A stretch of DNA of 64,000 bases, from NCBI GenBank assembly GCA_022496805.1, contig CM040085.1, forward strand, positions 41,941,811 through 42,005,810. Direction: 5' to 3'. The stretch's first letter is position 1; each line of letters starts with the position of its first letter. Position numbers and translations under genes: made by a program. This document shows, piece by piece, positions 1-11,707 of this stretch. The notes under the pieces were generated by a model. That model saw nothing but the letters and a program-made list of their open reading frames with translations, was not told where the DNA came from and did no database searches. This stretch comes from Pohlia nutans. Lineage: Eukaryota; Streptophyta; Bryopsida; Bryales; Mniaceae.

Positions 1-487
1 TTGCAATCTTTCATGTCAAGAACAGACTCACACATAATTATTGTGAATGTTACAAGTGAGAGTGAATTATCTATGTACGGTTTAGTACAAAAATCTATAA
101 TTAGGTTAAAATATGAAAAGATTTGGTACATTGATCAAGATCAGAATACATGTACTATTGGAACATGAACAAGAGAATACAATCAAAAAGAAAAAAACAA
201 AATAACAAACTTCCAAACATAATAAATACCACATAGTACATGTGTTGTATTTGTAAGTATTTACTATATTTTCAAATATTTACAATAGTTTCGCGTTTTG
301 TTCATAGGTATTTTGATAGTTGTACAATTCCAAATTAAAGTTTTCTTTTTCAAGAAGCTGTGTATTCTAAATCTCTAAATCTGAACTTCACAATTCAAAA
401 TGTAATTTTTGATGGATTTTCCGTAATTCGCGTTTTTAACACATCAATGACCAAAATGTGGTCACCTAGGCAAAATGAAAGGGTTAA
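1..487. other. AT-rich sequence ending in an orphan TTAA-element end
   Basis: I see no gene here. At 478-487 the sequence AAAGGG is followed by TTAA, which is how the right ends of the TTAA-flanked elements elsewhere in this window look. The matching left end would lie before the window start. A short inverted repeat (TGACCA..TGGTCA) sits just upstream near 449-463. Confidence 0.35.
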
Positions 488-1350
488 TTGAAAGTATAAT
501 AGACTAAGTGCTGATACAGCTTTTGCCTTGCGGCCATCGTTCTCTTTGTGTTGGAATGTTGTTGTTGGATTGGTGGATTCATATGGGACGCATATTTGAA
601 TACTACAAGCTCATTACAAAGTTTTGAGGCCTCCGAAAGGCTGCGAGTTTGGCCAAAAATGCCTTGCAAAATAAAAATAGAAATAATATAAATTTTAATA
701 AAAATTATTTAAAATTATTTTTAAAAAATCGAATCCTACATGGCCAAAATTTGACGACGTCATACCTGGATTTATTATTTTTAAATTTTTAATATATTTT
801 AAAAAATAATAATTTAATAACGGTTTAATTATTATTTTTTAACATTTTTCATACTTTTTAAATTTATTTTTTAATTAAAATTTATTTTTTGCCCATATTT
901 ATTTTATTTTATTTTATTTTTTTATATTCATTTTTGTGCATGCGGGTGCTAGTTCAACTCACGGCCCTTTGGAGGCCTCAAAATCTTTCTAACGGAAATT
1001 GGTCTTTTCTCATTGCTGTTTTGAGCCATTTCAAAGTTGCTGAGTGCAATTGGTCCCATAAGACAAGGGTTTTCTCAATTTCAATCAATAAAATATGACT
1101 AGTTTCCTTGTAGTGGAACTTGCACTAGCTCTGCGTTCCATTCAACTTTGAGTTGTTTATTTATTTATTTATTTTATTTTTTAATATTGTTTTTGAAAAG
1201 GGAACCTCTTCTGTACCGTCCTAGCACCTCGTCTTTGTTACACATACACAGTGGCTAGCAAAGCGATTGAGTTGGAGCAGTGAAGAACTCCTTGAGTATA
1301 AGTGGATGCTCGTACTAGCTCATAGATTTGTGATTATCCAATACCTCTTC
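488..1350. repeat. AT-rich stretch with inverted GAGGCCTCC arms
   Basis: No gene is supported. A GC-richer arm at about 620-650 (TTTTGAGGCCTCC) recurs in inverted orientation at about 958-985, around an A/T-only core. A diverged relative of the right arm and core occurs at about 4240-4610 (GTGTGCATGAGAACTC followed by GAGGCTTCAGATTTC). This suggests a dispersed foldback-like repeat. No target duplication was defined. Confidence 0.35.
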
Positions 1351-1351
1351 T

Positions 1352-2420
1352 ATGATGGGTGATTCAAGTGAGAAGTTGAATTTTGCGACAACAACACCTG
1401 CAAGTGAAGCTACTCATGCAACTCCGTTGACGTCGTATTTCTCAGCAATGGACGAGCAGATCGAGCGGACCAAGGCTCACTGGAGTACGTTGGCAAATCA
1501 ATCGGGTTGCATGGAGGAAGTGGAAGTGGAATTTAAAGTGAGTAATGAGCAAGAGTTCTAGCTGTGCAGATGCACCCACTTGGGGTGGTTTCTTTGCAAA
1601 TTGCACTAATGATAGGAAATTTACGGACCTTTATTATAATGATTATTGTAAGTTGGTTGTGGAGAAGAAGTTTTTAGAGGGCGGTCAAGCTGAGTTCTAT
1701 GAAGTCCATATCAAGTGCATCCAAGGAGTGTTGAGGTTGATCAAAAATGGAACCTTGAGTATGTGGTAAAGGTCTTCAAAGAGGGAATTCTCTTAAAACA
1801 TGTGAAGTCCCAAATGCTCCAAGGATTGCTACAAGACTATGTTGAGGTATGAGAATATATGAGGTCTTAAACACCTAAGGTGTTTCCATAGTACACTTTT
1901 TGAGTTCATTTGGAATATTGTTGAAGACTTGAAGATTTGTTTTCCTTACACTTTGATTTGTGTAAAATAATTGAGCGCAATATGAAATTAAGAAGTGGTG
2001 AATAGTGTGGACCATTTTCATAAGAGGATGCTTTAATATTATTGATTGTATGGTGTTGCATTGGAAGTGGAGTGGCTGCACAATCAAGAAATTGCTCACA
2101 GAGACATGAAGGCATCAATGTCCTTGTAAAAGAGTTTGAGAGCAATTGGTCAAAATGGTATTGTTATGTGGCATACTATGAATGCTCTATTGAAGTTGTA
2201 AACACCACTTTCTTTAGGGCCCCAAAGATATTACACGCGTACAAAAAACGGAAGGTGAACGAGAGTCCCGAGGTGTTTTCAAGAGCAACAAATGTTTATA
2301 GGTACGGAATGACTTACTGTGAAATCTTGACATGGAAGCTTCCGTTTGAAAATCATTCATTGAGTGATAGTCCTTTATTGATGGATCTTGTGATCAAGCA
2401 ACTTACACCTCCGCCTTGAA
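1352..2420 (+). pseudogene. Protein kinase pseudogene (plant Ser/Thr receptor-like kinase type)
   Basis: Kinase-family pieces appear in order but in shifting frames. A glycine-loop-like GGQAEFYEV lies near 1685, and VVKVFKEG near 1760-1785 resembles the segment with the ATP-binding lysine. WLHNQEIAHRDMKAS near 2070-2125 is the catalytic-loop HRD motif. FFRAPKILHA near 2210-2235 resembles the activation-loop end, and YRYGMTYCEILTWKLPFEN near 2300-2350 matches subdomain IX. The catalytic loop is broken: the frame breaks after MKAS, consistent with a one-base deletion, and the following conserved Asp position reads VAYYECS. Small insertions between blocks and several stops make it non-functional. 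The family resembles tandem kinase genes common in bryophyte genomes; that placement is from memory. Confidence 0.7.
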
Positions 2421-3240
2421 ATACTTACATATATTGAAGATTGAAAATGTGAACTACTAGTTTGATGTTGGCAATTTGATACTACAACAAGACCTAGAAT
2501 TGGAGAAATATTGAATGTACTTTTAAGTAATTCTTCAAATGTTAGAAAATATGAAGTATTGTTGAAGGAGGAATATGGTGAAAATTATTGAGCTAGTACT
2601 AGAGTGGAAGTGCAAACTTCATGAAGATTTTGAGATATGTGAATGATTGCAATAAGATCATATACCTGACACACGTCTTAAAAGTTTATTTTTTGGGAGT
2701 AGAAATAATACAAACAACTATTAGTCTTTTTTGATTTGGCTATAATATATGGATTGTATGTTGTTTTGAAGGTCAAAGTAGATTTGAAGAAACAAAATTT
2801 ATTCCAAATTGTTGATGTATTTGGTAATAAGAAATAACTATAGACTTCCTACTTGAAGTTCAAGATAGGTGTTGATATTGACATTTTGATCTTGCAAAGG
2901 TCGCAAAGTGGCGGTCACTCGTATTTGATTCAATTGATCAGAGACTGCAGGTTGTACAACAAGAAATGGGTACAAATATTCAACAACCCAATATAATGTT
3001 GAACCATGCTGATTCATGTTACAGTAGCCCCAAACATAATAGAGAGCATTCAATTCAATTTGAAAGGATACTCAATCCCAAGCGTCAAGCACTACTAGAA
3101 AATATGTGTCCAGAACAACAAAAAATCAACAGAGAATGGTTGATAGTTGGAGTTGATTTGGACAAGTTGATCTGGACATTTTTCAACAGAGATATGTTGT
3201 TTGATTCTTGTTGTTCTGGTCCAAAAAATTCAATTACTCA
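2421..3240. other. No gene seen
   Basis: The only open frames are short and match no family I recognise. Sequence composition is ordinary for the flanks. Confidence 0.4.
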
Positions 3241-3244
3241 AAAA

Positions 3245-3450
3245 TAATAATTCTACTACCCGAATTAAAAATTTTAGCTTTGCTGAAAACAAAATTTGTG
3301 CTGCCCGACCTAAAAATTGCAGCCTCCTAGACAATAATTTTCCAGCTGCCCGGGAAAAAATTCCTGCTGCCCGGACTGTAATTTTCAGCTGACCGGACCA
3401 CAGTCCCCAACTGCCCAGACCATAGTTTCGGGCTGCCCGGACCACAATAC
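3245..3450. repeat. Minisatellite built on GCTGCCCGGAC
   Basis: About eight degenerate units of roughly 20-24 bp carry a GCTGCCCGGACC core alternating with an AATTTT-type spacer, for example near 3299, 3350, 3368 and 3432. Similarity between units falls off toward the left edge, as in an old tandem array. Confidence 0.6.
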
Positions 3451-3454
3451 CCCA

Positions 3455-3535
3455 CAACACCTCCACCATCCGGATTTGAACCCGAGACCTTTTACATGGT
3501 AACCAAGAGATCTTACCAACTCACCAATGGTAAGT
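3455..3535 (-). repeat. tRNA-like fragment (probable SINE head)
   Basis: On the minus strand there is an A-box-like GGTGAGTTGGTAAGATC, then about 25 nt later a good B-box/T-arm, TCGGGTTCAAATCCGGA. The acceptor stem does not pair properly, so a functional tRNA is unlikely. A tRNA-derived SINE head or decayed tRNA fits better. Confidence 0.45.
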
Positions 3536-3784
3536 TACTTTGTGCTACTACGGTTTACTTATTGTTACTTATAAATGCCGACATCAAAAATTTGGACTTT
3601 TGACAATTTTAGTGAACTTTGAAGGCCTGTTTCTCCTCCATATGGAATCCGATTTTAATAAAAATTGTTGGAAAAGTTGCGTTCTAAAGTCTAGTATTAG
3701 TGGTAAAAATTTCACTTTGATCCAATATGTTGTGAAGCTTCTACATACATTTTAGTAGAAGGGGGTTCAACTAAAAAATAATTT

Positions 3785-4235
3785 TTATCTTTGATACCCA
3801 AAAAAATATGTTTTTAGAAATTCTTGAATTTTTTTATAGATATAGATAAAAACCTGCCTAATCCACTACAAAAAAAAATTTGAAAAAAAAAAAGTTTTTG
3901 ACATCGTTAAAAATATCCAAAGTCTGCTATGGAAAAAAAAACAGCTCACAGCCATTAAAATTTCGTCGAAAAAAAAACATTTTTGGAATTTTTTGAAACT
4001 TTTTGTAGGTATAGAAAAAAGCCTGCCTGATCTAATGAAAAAAAAATTTGAAAAAAAAAGTTTTTGACTTTGCTAAAAATATGCAAAGTCTGCTGTGGAA
4101 AAATAACCGCTCCCAGCAATCAAAATTTCGTTCAAAAAAATATATTTTTGGAATTTTTTGAAACTTTTAGTAACTATATAGAAAAGTCTGCCAGATCCAC
4201 TCCCAAAAAAAAATTGACAAAAACATTTTTTATTT
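3785..4235. repeat. Three tandem copies of a unit of about 165 bp
   Basis: The block around TTGGAATTTTTTGAAAC, CCTGCCTGATCC, then GTTTTTGAC, CAAAGTCTGCT and AAAATTTCGT recurs near 3820, 3985 and 4150. Copies differ mainly in poly-A lengths. No coding potential is seen. Confidence 0.6.
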
Positions 4236-4917
4236 TTATTTTTTTTGTAATTAAAATTATTTTTATTTTTTTATAATTTTTTAATAAAATAATAATATTA
4301 ATTATTACAGAAATGTTTAAAAAGTGTATTTATAATGTTTAAAAATTATTTTTAAAATGTTTTATTTTTATTTTATTTTATTTTATATTAAGAATATATT
4401 AAAAATTTATTTTAAAATTTATTAAAAATTTATTATCCAACTTGATGTGGCCGAAATGCTGCCACATATCTACGTGAGATTTCAATTTTTATTTTATATT
4501 ATATATATATATTTTAAAATTATTCAATTTTTTTTAATATATACATTTTTTTATTAATTTGTGTGCATGAGAACTCGCAGTTTTGATGAGGCTTCAGATT
4601 TCCTTTAATGTTATAGAAAGTTAAAAATTTGTAAAAATGGCACTTAAAGTGCACAGACCAACAGAAATCAGTGAAAAAGGCACTTACAGTGCACGGACCA
4701 ACAGAAATGAGTTGATTTTCTGTTGTTTTGGTCGTGATTTTCTAGTAGTGAAGAAATTTGTAGAATTACCATCACTGATTGATGAGTCTTGTAAGCACTT
4801 CAATGCAACCTTAATAAGATCTTCAATGTGAGACATCAAAGCATTTATGTCAAGAAAATTTCATAACTTTTTCATAGATTGTACCCAAATATTAAGACAT
4901 ATGAGAATATGAGGGCT
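4236..4917. other. AT-rich intergenic sequence
   Basis: No gene. The stretch contains the second copy of the AT-core repeat described at 488-1350 and a small direct duplication (GGCACTTA.AGTGCAC, near 4638 and 4680). Confidence 0.4.
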
Positions 4918-6007
4918 TTAACCCTTTAACGCGCTTGCGTCCACTATGTGGACGATGGATGATTTCGACAAGCTGTATCTCGCAAATTATGGATGATTTC
5001 TGTTCGTCAAAATTATGGTAGTCACTCTTGTGGGTTCTTAGTGTGATGACGTAGTGCACTTGTGTATATGGCATTCCGAGAATTACTAAATGGCTGCTGA
5101 AGTCATTCATGTCGATTTGTATTGAAATTTCTGTCATGCCCGGCATCGTTTGGATAGAAGAAGTACGAATTTCTTTGTGTTGCGGGAAAGGTTTGGGCAT
5201 GTCTAAAACGGCGGATATTGGAGCTGCCTAGCAGAGAAGCAAAATACAGTTTCACGCAACCTGACTTTGTTTGCCGTCAGCATAGTCCTCAAGCAAACAG
5301 TAAAATACTGGCAACATATGATCTGGATAAAGGTAGTACAGCTACACGTAAAAGATAGACATGGTCATAGTTCTTCATTGAAATTCAAAAACTAGGAAGG
5401 CTCCCTCCTACACTCTCAGAGCATTGAACTGCGCCGGCCTCAGGAGTACCACAATTGCATAAGGTCTACTGATTTTTAGGCGAATGTGTCTATTTCACAA
5501 GCTCTATATACCTGTCTACCACAATTCACACCATTGATTTGATGACATTTGGATTCCTACATTCAAGTCACACATGCAAGACTACGGCTGATGAGTCCAA
5601 AAATATCATGTACAGCAAGCTAATAGCCTCCAATTTCATGTACAGCAAGTGAATGAGCCTCCAAGTTGAAGAAAAACTAGAATGCTCGGCAGAAAGTTTT
5701 CGCCACACTGTCTTCTCGTATATAGATTTTCCAACTGCAACTATGGACACAAACCAGCATGGCCGATGCCGATCTTCCTAGCACGTTTACAGTCTTAGAG
5801 CAAGTAGAAGTAGTCATTGCAGAGTGGGCAAAAGACATCCAGAGAGCATCTTGAAGTTATTGAATGCACAAATCTCACAAATCTCAAAAATCTTGAAGTT
5901 ATTGAATGCAAAGTATCTAGTAAAGATTAGAGTGAAACCAGGAATCTGAAGAACTAACACGCCTGCACGTCTTCGGTATTTGTTTTGCCATCATACAACC
6001 CGTATTA

Positions 6008-7440
6008 TTGGCTGGCGAGAGCGTCGTCCTCGAGGTGACCCGCTCGGTTTTAGTGACGAAGTATACAACGTTGTACGCGACGTACTATCGCAAGATTGTG
6101 ATTGTGATGGCAAGAGAGGGCAGCAAATCTCGACCTCCTCGAAAGAAGGGACCACCGACAGGGCTGATGAAGAAGAAAGCAGCCGCAGGCACTCCTCGTC
6201 CCGGACCCGTAGCCGCAAGCGGTGCAGTAAGTGCGACGTCTCCATTGAGCAGCAACAACCAACACAGCTTCGGCGAATCGAAGCGTTGCCAGTTTCTGCC
6301 AGTGGAAGTGCAGCAACGACCCAGAGAACAAGCGGCACCCGAAGTCTTCCACGGCAGTAGTAGCGCTGCGCCTCGTCTTGGTGATCATGCACCAAGGCAA
6401 CGCCGCATGCCACAAGTACAATCACAACAAGGGCTCTCTAACATGGACTTAGTCGGACCCACTCCAGAATTCTTGAGACTCCCACGCACCATCACACGGC
6501 CTTTGCCTGTACGCATTCCTACCGTTGCAGTGCTCCGTTGCAATGAGGACGACCCCTGCTCGCATGAGTTCATTGTAGGCCATGCCTTGCATTCGTACTA
6601 ATCCTCCGGGTCTCGCGAAATCTTGTATGTTGTGCAATGCGACGACGGTGAAATTCGCCACCTACCATTTGGAGTATTGGAAGTAATTTCACCCTTGGGG
6701 AGCGTTGAGCCAATGCATGAGGAAGGCAATGCACTGCAAGAGGCTGACGACAGTACTGGAGAGGGCCACGAATCATCATACAACCTCAGTGGCGCTGTAG
6801 ACGATGAATTACTTGACTACCTGATGGATACCGAAGGTGAGTGTACAAGCACTATTCATGGATTGAGCCACCTAGACACAACGGTACTTCCTACAACTCC
6901 GGGACCCTTGGATCCATTTCCAACACATGCAGATCCGAAACCCAATGTTGACTTTCCATTAGATGTGGGATTCCATGATCGGTTGTCAACATCTACAATG
7001 TCAGGACGACCTTATCAGCTGCCAGCACATTCAGGCTTGCATGATGTAGATCCGAGACCCCATGCGGATCAGGTGGCATCAACAACCAATGTGATGAACA
7101 CGGTGCGGAACATGCTGCCAATTTACGAAGTTTCAGGCACTATCAATAGCAATGGACAAGCAACAAATTTGGAGATGCATGATCGGAGCAACTGGCAAGC
7201 TGTGGACTCAGTTGAACAATTTTTGTAGTGGTCAACAGAACAATGCATCGTTGATCCAAGCTCAGCAGCACAGTACCATGATGCAGCGCCGGATATTGCA
7301 GGACCATCGGCCTCTCGTCCTGCACGCCGCGGCAGTGGTGGAAAGCCAGCATCTCAATGTGCTCCTCGGCGGGCTGTCCAGATAGGCGGTGCTACCAATG
7401 CCCACCAACCGCGTCGCCAATCTCGGCGCCGTCATCTACA
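6008..7440 (+). pseudogene. N-terminal exon of the piggyBac protein, with two in-frame stops
   Basis: One frame runs from an ATG at 6008 to a donor-like site after CATCTACAG at 7440, broken only by TAA at 6599-6601 and TAG at 7226-7228. The first third is basic and low-complexity (SRPPRKKGPP, MKKKAAAG). The middle has LYVVQCDDGEIRHLPFGVLE, reminiscent of the Tudor/chromo-like folds seen in N-terminal regions of plant and algal piggyBac proteins. The last part is Pro/Asp rich and ends in an Arg-rich tail (RQSRRRHLQ). The intron would run from 7441 to about 7847, with acceptor TTTTTTAG before TCTGTACGTGG. I infer that this encodes the DNA-binding or targeting N-terminus. It could also be a separate accessory protein. 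Confidence 0.55.
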
Positions 7441-8046
7441 GGTTCTATTTCATTGTCATTGGTTTGTTGTTAGTTTATTTTTGGTCGTTGGCTTCACTGT
7501 TTTTCCTGTGTTATATTTCAACAACGTGAACTGGCGATGAAAAAGAAGTTGGGAAAGAATATTTGGCAAACTCTTAAGCTTATAATGATATTCTGATAGA
7601 ATTTCTTCATATTTTGGTAGTTCTTTTCACAAAATCTGGCTATCTTAACAAAAAAATGTAGAGAAAAGATGGTGATAAAATTCAAAATTTTCTCAGTTTT
7701 GTCTTTAACAACAGAGAAATGCCATATTTTGTAGAGAAATCTGGCAAAATATAGCGAGAAAAACAACTGCTACTTGGCTTCACATGCCTCTCTATCAGTC
7801 TTTTTGTTTTTATGTTTTCAATGTCACATGCATCCCTGATTTTTTAGTCTGTACGTGGTCATCCACAAGTAAAACCTGCCAACTTTGCTGATCTTTATGC
7901 GGAAGAAACATGGATGTCATAGACAGCAGATTATACCCATGATGACACCGTGTTCCGAGGAGCTGAACCAGGTCCTAGCATGGGATTTGTAAGGCTGCCA
8001 GACAATTACGAATGTATATTCTGCAGATTTCTGGTCGCATCGCATA

Positions 8047-9440
8047 TTGGATAAAAAATTTCTTGAGACAAATAGATACACGAGCGAGGAAATAAATGGC
8101 AAAGATTATCCTATTGGTGGCCCGCACTGGTGGCCTCTCCAACGGGATGAATTGAAAGCCTTTTTGGGCTTGAACTTGTTAATGGGCATCAAAAGACAGC
8201 CGAATCGGCGGTGCTATTGGTCCAAAAAAGTACCATCTTTGTATTGTTCATACACTGCAAGTATAATGTCACGACGGCGTTTTGAGGATATTGCAAAATG
8301 TTTGCATATCGTGGATGATACTATCATGACAAGGGAACGGACGGGAGACAAACTTTGCAAGATCAGATGGTTGTTAGATGAAATTCAAGATAGTTGCAAA
8401 CGAAATTGGAATTTGCATCAACAAGTTACAGTGGACGAATTCATGGTGCGCTATAAGGGTCGGTTTTGTCCTTTTTGTCAATATCTTCCAAGCAAGCCCA
8501 CAAAGTGGGGACTGAAGGTTTGGTGTCTAGTTGACGCGGTGTCCAAATATGTATATTCTTTTGAAGTGTATACCGGAGCGGCCTTGACGGAATCATTGCG
8601 CAGTGCTGGACGAGGCGAAGCTAAGACAGGATACGATGTTGTCGGCAAACTTATGGAGGGATTGCATGCCTTACATCACATTGTGTTTACTGACAATTTT
8701 TTCACGTCGCCAAAGTTGTACGCGGATTTGGCATTGAAGGGCACATGTGGGTGTGGCACAATATGAGCTAATCGAATTGGACTGCCGAAAAGCATCATGA
8801 ACACGAAGGTTTTCGCAAAGTACCCACAAGGCACGCTTGCATGGGGAATGCACAACACAAGCAAATTGCCTGCGGTCACATGGGTCGACAAAAAACCGGT
8901 GATGTTGTTGTCCTCATACTATCGGCCGGTGCCCCTTCCTGGCGTACAGTGTACAGTTATGAGGCGCGTGGCCGGGATTGAGCAAAGTTTTTATACATCG
9001 CCGATGCACAAGGCATACTCGAAATGGATGCGCGGCGTAGACGTTGCTGACCAGATGCGCGGCACCTACACATGTCAGGTACGCTCGAGAAAGTGGTGGC
9101 ATCGGCTCTTCTATTTCTTAGCAGATACAATTGCCAGGAATGCATTCGTGATGTACAAGTCTATGGCTCAAATGCTTGGACAACGTCCTAAGCGCCACTT
9201 GAGTTTTCAGCTGAAGCTCGTGGAGCAATTGTGTACTGACTGGGAGTCACGAAGGGGTTGTGTTTCAAAGTGGAGACTTTCAGTACCGGCTGTGCATGGC
9301 CTAACCATGACAAAGAAAAGGCGGAAATGTTTTTTCTGTGGGGTGAAACCTCGGACAGGGAGAATGTGTCTTGCTGTGGTGGTGTCTTTTTGCATGAGGG
9401 TCGGTGTTTCTTTAGAAGTCATTATCCTGTTCGTCGATGA
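8047..9440 (+). pseudogene. piggyBac transposase (DDE_Tnp_1_7), interrupted
   Basis: The catalytic core is well preserved. TVDEFMVRYKGR has Asp at 8434-8436, HHIVFTDNFFTSP has Asp at 8692-8694, and RGVDVADQMRGTY has Asp at 9040-9042. These match the three catalytic aspartates of piggyBac. TNRYTSEE opens the domain. A TGA at 8764-8766 interrupts the conserved GT(V/I)RANR.GLP segment where Arg is expected. Near 9345 the frame shifts: CFFCGVK is followed in another frame by CCGGVFLHEGRCF, the C-terminal Cys/His-rich end-binding domain. Upstream, PGPSMGFVRLPDNYE (about 7969-8013) lies in a different frame from the FWSHRILDKKF start, suggesting a further small indel. The product would cut and reinsert at TTAA. 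As it stands it is a pseudogene. Confidence 0.9.
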
Positions 9441-9582
9441 ATGATTGCCAAGTGCGGTTATGTCACAGTGGATGTAGGGAATTTCAGTGGTCATGTTCTT
9501 ATTATGGAGAGGATCGGAACTTGCGTATGAATTTCTCTTCAGGGAGTCTTTGACTATGCAAAGCCGTCTGTACAAAGTGTTG

Positions 9583-9665
9583 CAGAGTTGGACAGTTTGT
9601 TTCTCTCAGAGTTGGACAGTTTGTTTCTCTCCGGGTTTTGGACAGTGTTTGTCTCTCGAAGAGTT
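9583..9665. repeat. Short tandem repeat inside the piggyBac element
   Basis: Three near copies of AGTTGGACAGTTTGTTTCTC, with a period of about 23 bp, sit just downstream of the transposase. From 9670 to 10600 within the element I see nothing else. Confidence 0.6.
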
Positions 9666-10665
9666 GGGACCGTGGCGATTTGTTGGTGTGAGAGATGCCA
9701 TGATACTAGTAAGTCACTGCAATGGAGATAGTTCCATGAAAGAGTGAGAGTCGGCCTTGGCAGGGACAAATATTTTGGGTCAGACTAGGGTGTGCATAAT
9801 CCTTACGACTGTATACATGTTTTGGCTATTGTGAATTGCAATCACGGAGGTTATATTTGTGTCGGTTATAAGACGTTGTAACCGCTACACCCGCCTTGTC
9901 AACTTCTCATGAAGGTGAACGGTTGGAGACACTTTTTTCAATGTACTTCAGAGCATAATGTAAGGTGACTGTTCACTGCAGACGTCATCTGGGCAGCTAG
10001 TGGGCAAGTATCATTGTTCATGCCCGAATTGCAAGTATGCTAGTTTACAAGTTGTAGAATCTGCCCGTAGTATTCACAGGAATATTGGGAATCGTGATGC
10101 TTATTATGCCGACATGTACATGATTTTTGGTTGGACATGAAATGCAAACTATATTTATGTGAGATTGTCGTATCAGAAGAGTGTGACTGTGATTTCCTTA
10201 CTGTCTGCTGATGTGAAAACTATGAACATGATGTGTTGGTTTTTTCACTGTGAGACCGTTGCTCCTTTGTGCCACGGATTGCAAGTTCAATATTCGTGCA
10301 CAAGATCTCTGTTACTCGAAAGTAATGCATGGACCATATTCTGAACTTGAGAAGCAACTTGATTTGTGCCTTGTATGGATTTGTGGCCCACTTTGAGAAT
10401 TATTGAGCGCTCTGGAATCACTTCGATATAGACTGCCCGGCGCTCCCGGCTGCGAGATTCTCTTCATCAAACACGCAGATCGATACATTTGGGAGATTGT
10501 TGCTTGCGATGACTGAACAAATCCATAGTTTCACTCCTACATTCTCACATCTTACGGTTACATTTTGCAAATCTGGTTTAAATTGACCAGAACTACGCAA
10601 TCTTTGATTCTGCGTTTCAAGGCACTTTGTTGATGCCAGAATGGACTGGGACGTTAAAGGGTTAA

Positions 10666-11157
10666 CATCTCAAGGTCACAAAAAGTCCCTAGAATTGACG
10701 ATTTGAGAGAAACCATTACAAAGTACTATTTGGAGGAATGTTTTGGAGCTGATTTACAAATGAAAGCAGTAGATTTTGAATTTTAGATTCCATCCGTGCT
10801 ATAAGATTCACTGATGTTATCACCAATATTTTATTATAAAATTTGAAAGTTAAAATTATAAATTCCTTCTAAATTTGATTACAAACAAAATACTGATATT
10901 TTTCTCAGGGAGTGCACTCTTCAAGTACTGTAATTATACACGTGCGTGCACAACAAGAGTATTATTTAGAACAAGCATGTACAAAATGTACATATAGGAG
11001 ACATATTTCAATCGAACGGAAAGTAGATATACATGGGGCTTGGAGTTAAATTCCTCATTTCTAGCCCCTGTGTACATATGGAAATGTATTTTGAGGCTGT
11101 GAGATTTGTACATATATTGCTTGATTTTAGCCCAAAAAAAATGTATACAGAGGTGTT
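10666..11157. other. No gene seen
   Basis: AT-rich spacer between the piggyBac element and the next TTAA MITE. No open frame worth reporting. Confidence 0.4.
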
Positions 11158-11161
11158 TTAA

Positions 11162-11703
11162 CCCCTAAATGACAGAGGGGGTAAGGGCAAAACCTAGATG
11201 TGTTATAAAATGTTACTTCTGTAGCTTTGATGAAGTTTCGTCTAAAAGAGAAAATGAGAAGCATGATGTTAAGTAATTATCTATACGGTCAAACTTTCAA
11301 AAAATGTTTTAGACACTCATTTAATGAATTTTGAAGCATTTACCATTTAATGTTCACCAAAATTACAATTTTTATTTTTAGAATTTGAAATTTGATATGG
11401 TTGGTTAAAACTAGACATTCTATTATGAAATTTAGAAAAGCAAAAAATTCAAATGAGAGAACATCATTACTTTCCCAAAATGGAAAGTTTTATAACACTA
11501 GGATAATGTTGAGGTGTTTGTCTTTGAAACAATCCTTAGTGAGCCTCAATATTGCAAATGAAATGTATCAAACAACACTAAAACATGATCTCTACCCCCA
11601 ATTTCGACAAAAAATCAAAACTCAAAAAATGTCATTTCCTGCCCATGGGCAATCAATGTTGTTTGGGCTGCGACCAGAAAATGGTCGATTGATCATTTAG
11701 GGG
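11162..11703 (+). mobile_element. TTAA-flanked MITE, family 1, copy A
   Basis: The 542 bp element lies between TTAA at 11158-11161 and 11704-11707, with TIR CCCCTAAATGA at both ends. A second copy in the opposite orientation lies at 48728-49264. They share GGTAAGGGCAAA.CCTAGATGTG, AGTTTGACCG and GAATTTGAAATTTG blocks. There is no coding capacity, so it is probably mobilised by a piggyBac transposase. Confidence 0.85.
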
Positions 11704-11707
11704 TTAA

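Larger units (their letters stand above)
4922..10661 (+). mobile_element. piggyBac-like DNA transposon, full length but decayed
   Basis: The 5,740 bp element is flanked on both sides by TTAA (4918-4921 and 10662-10665), the piggyBac-specific target duplication. Both ends start CCCTTTAACG when read inward, a perfect 10-bp inverted repeat. Similarity continues weakly as GCGTCCACTATG versus GTCCCAGTCCATT. It carries a DDE transposase with the piggyBac aspartates (8047-9440) and a long N-terminal exon (6008-7440), both interrupted by stops and frameshifts, so it is probably no longer autonomous. Its tips match the TTAA-flanked small elements elsewhere in this window. The outer 1.0 kb on each side shows no open frame. 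Confidence 0.9.

Noticed and set aside
3455..3535. Functional tRNA gene
   Set aside because: The T-arm is good but the acceptor and D stems do not pair, and a proper anticodon arm cannot be drawn.
5980..6425. Overlapping frames on both strands at the piggyBac N-terminal exon
   Set aside because: They are GC-rich shadows of the plus-strand frame from 6008. Only that frame continues with family-like order and a donor site.
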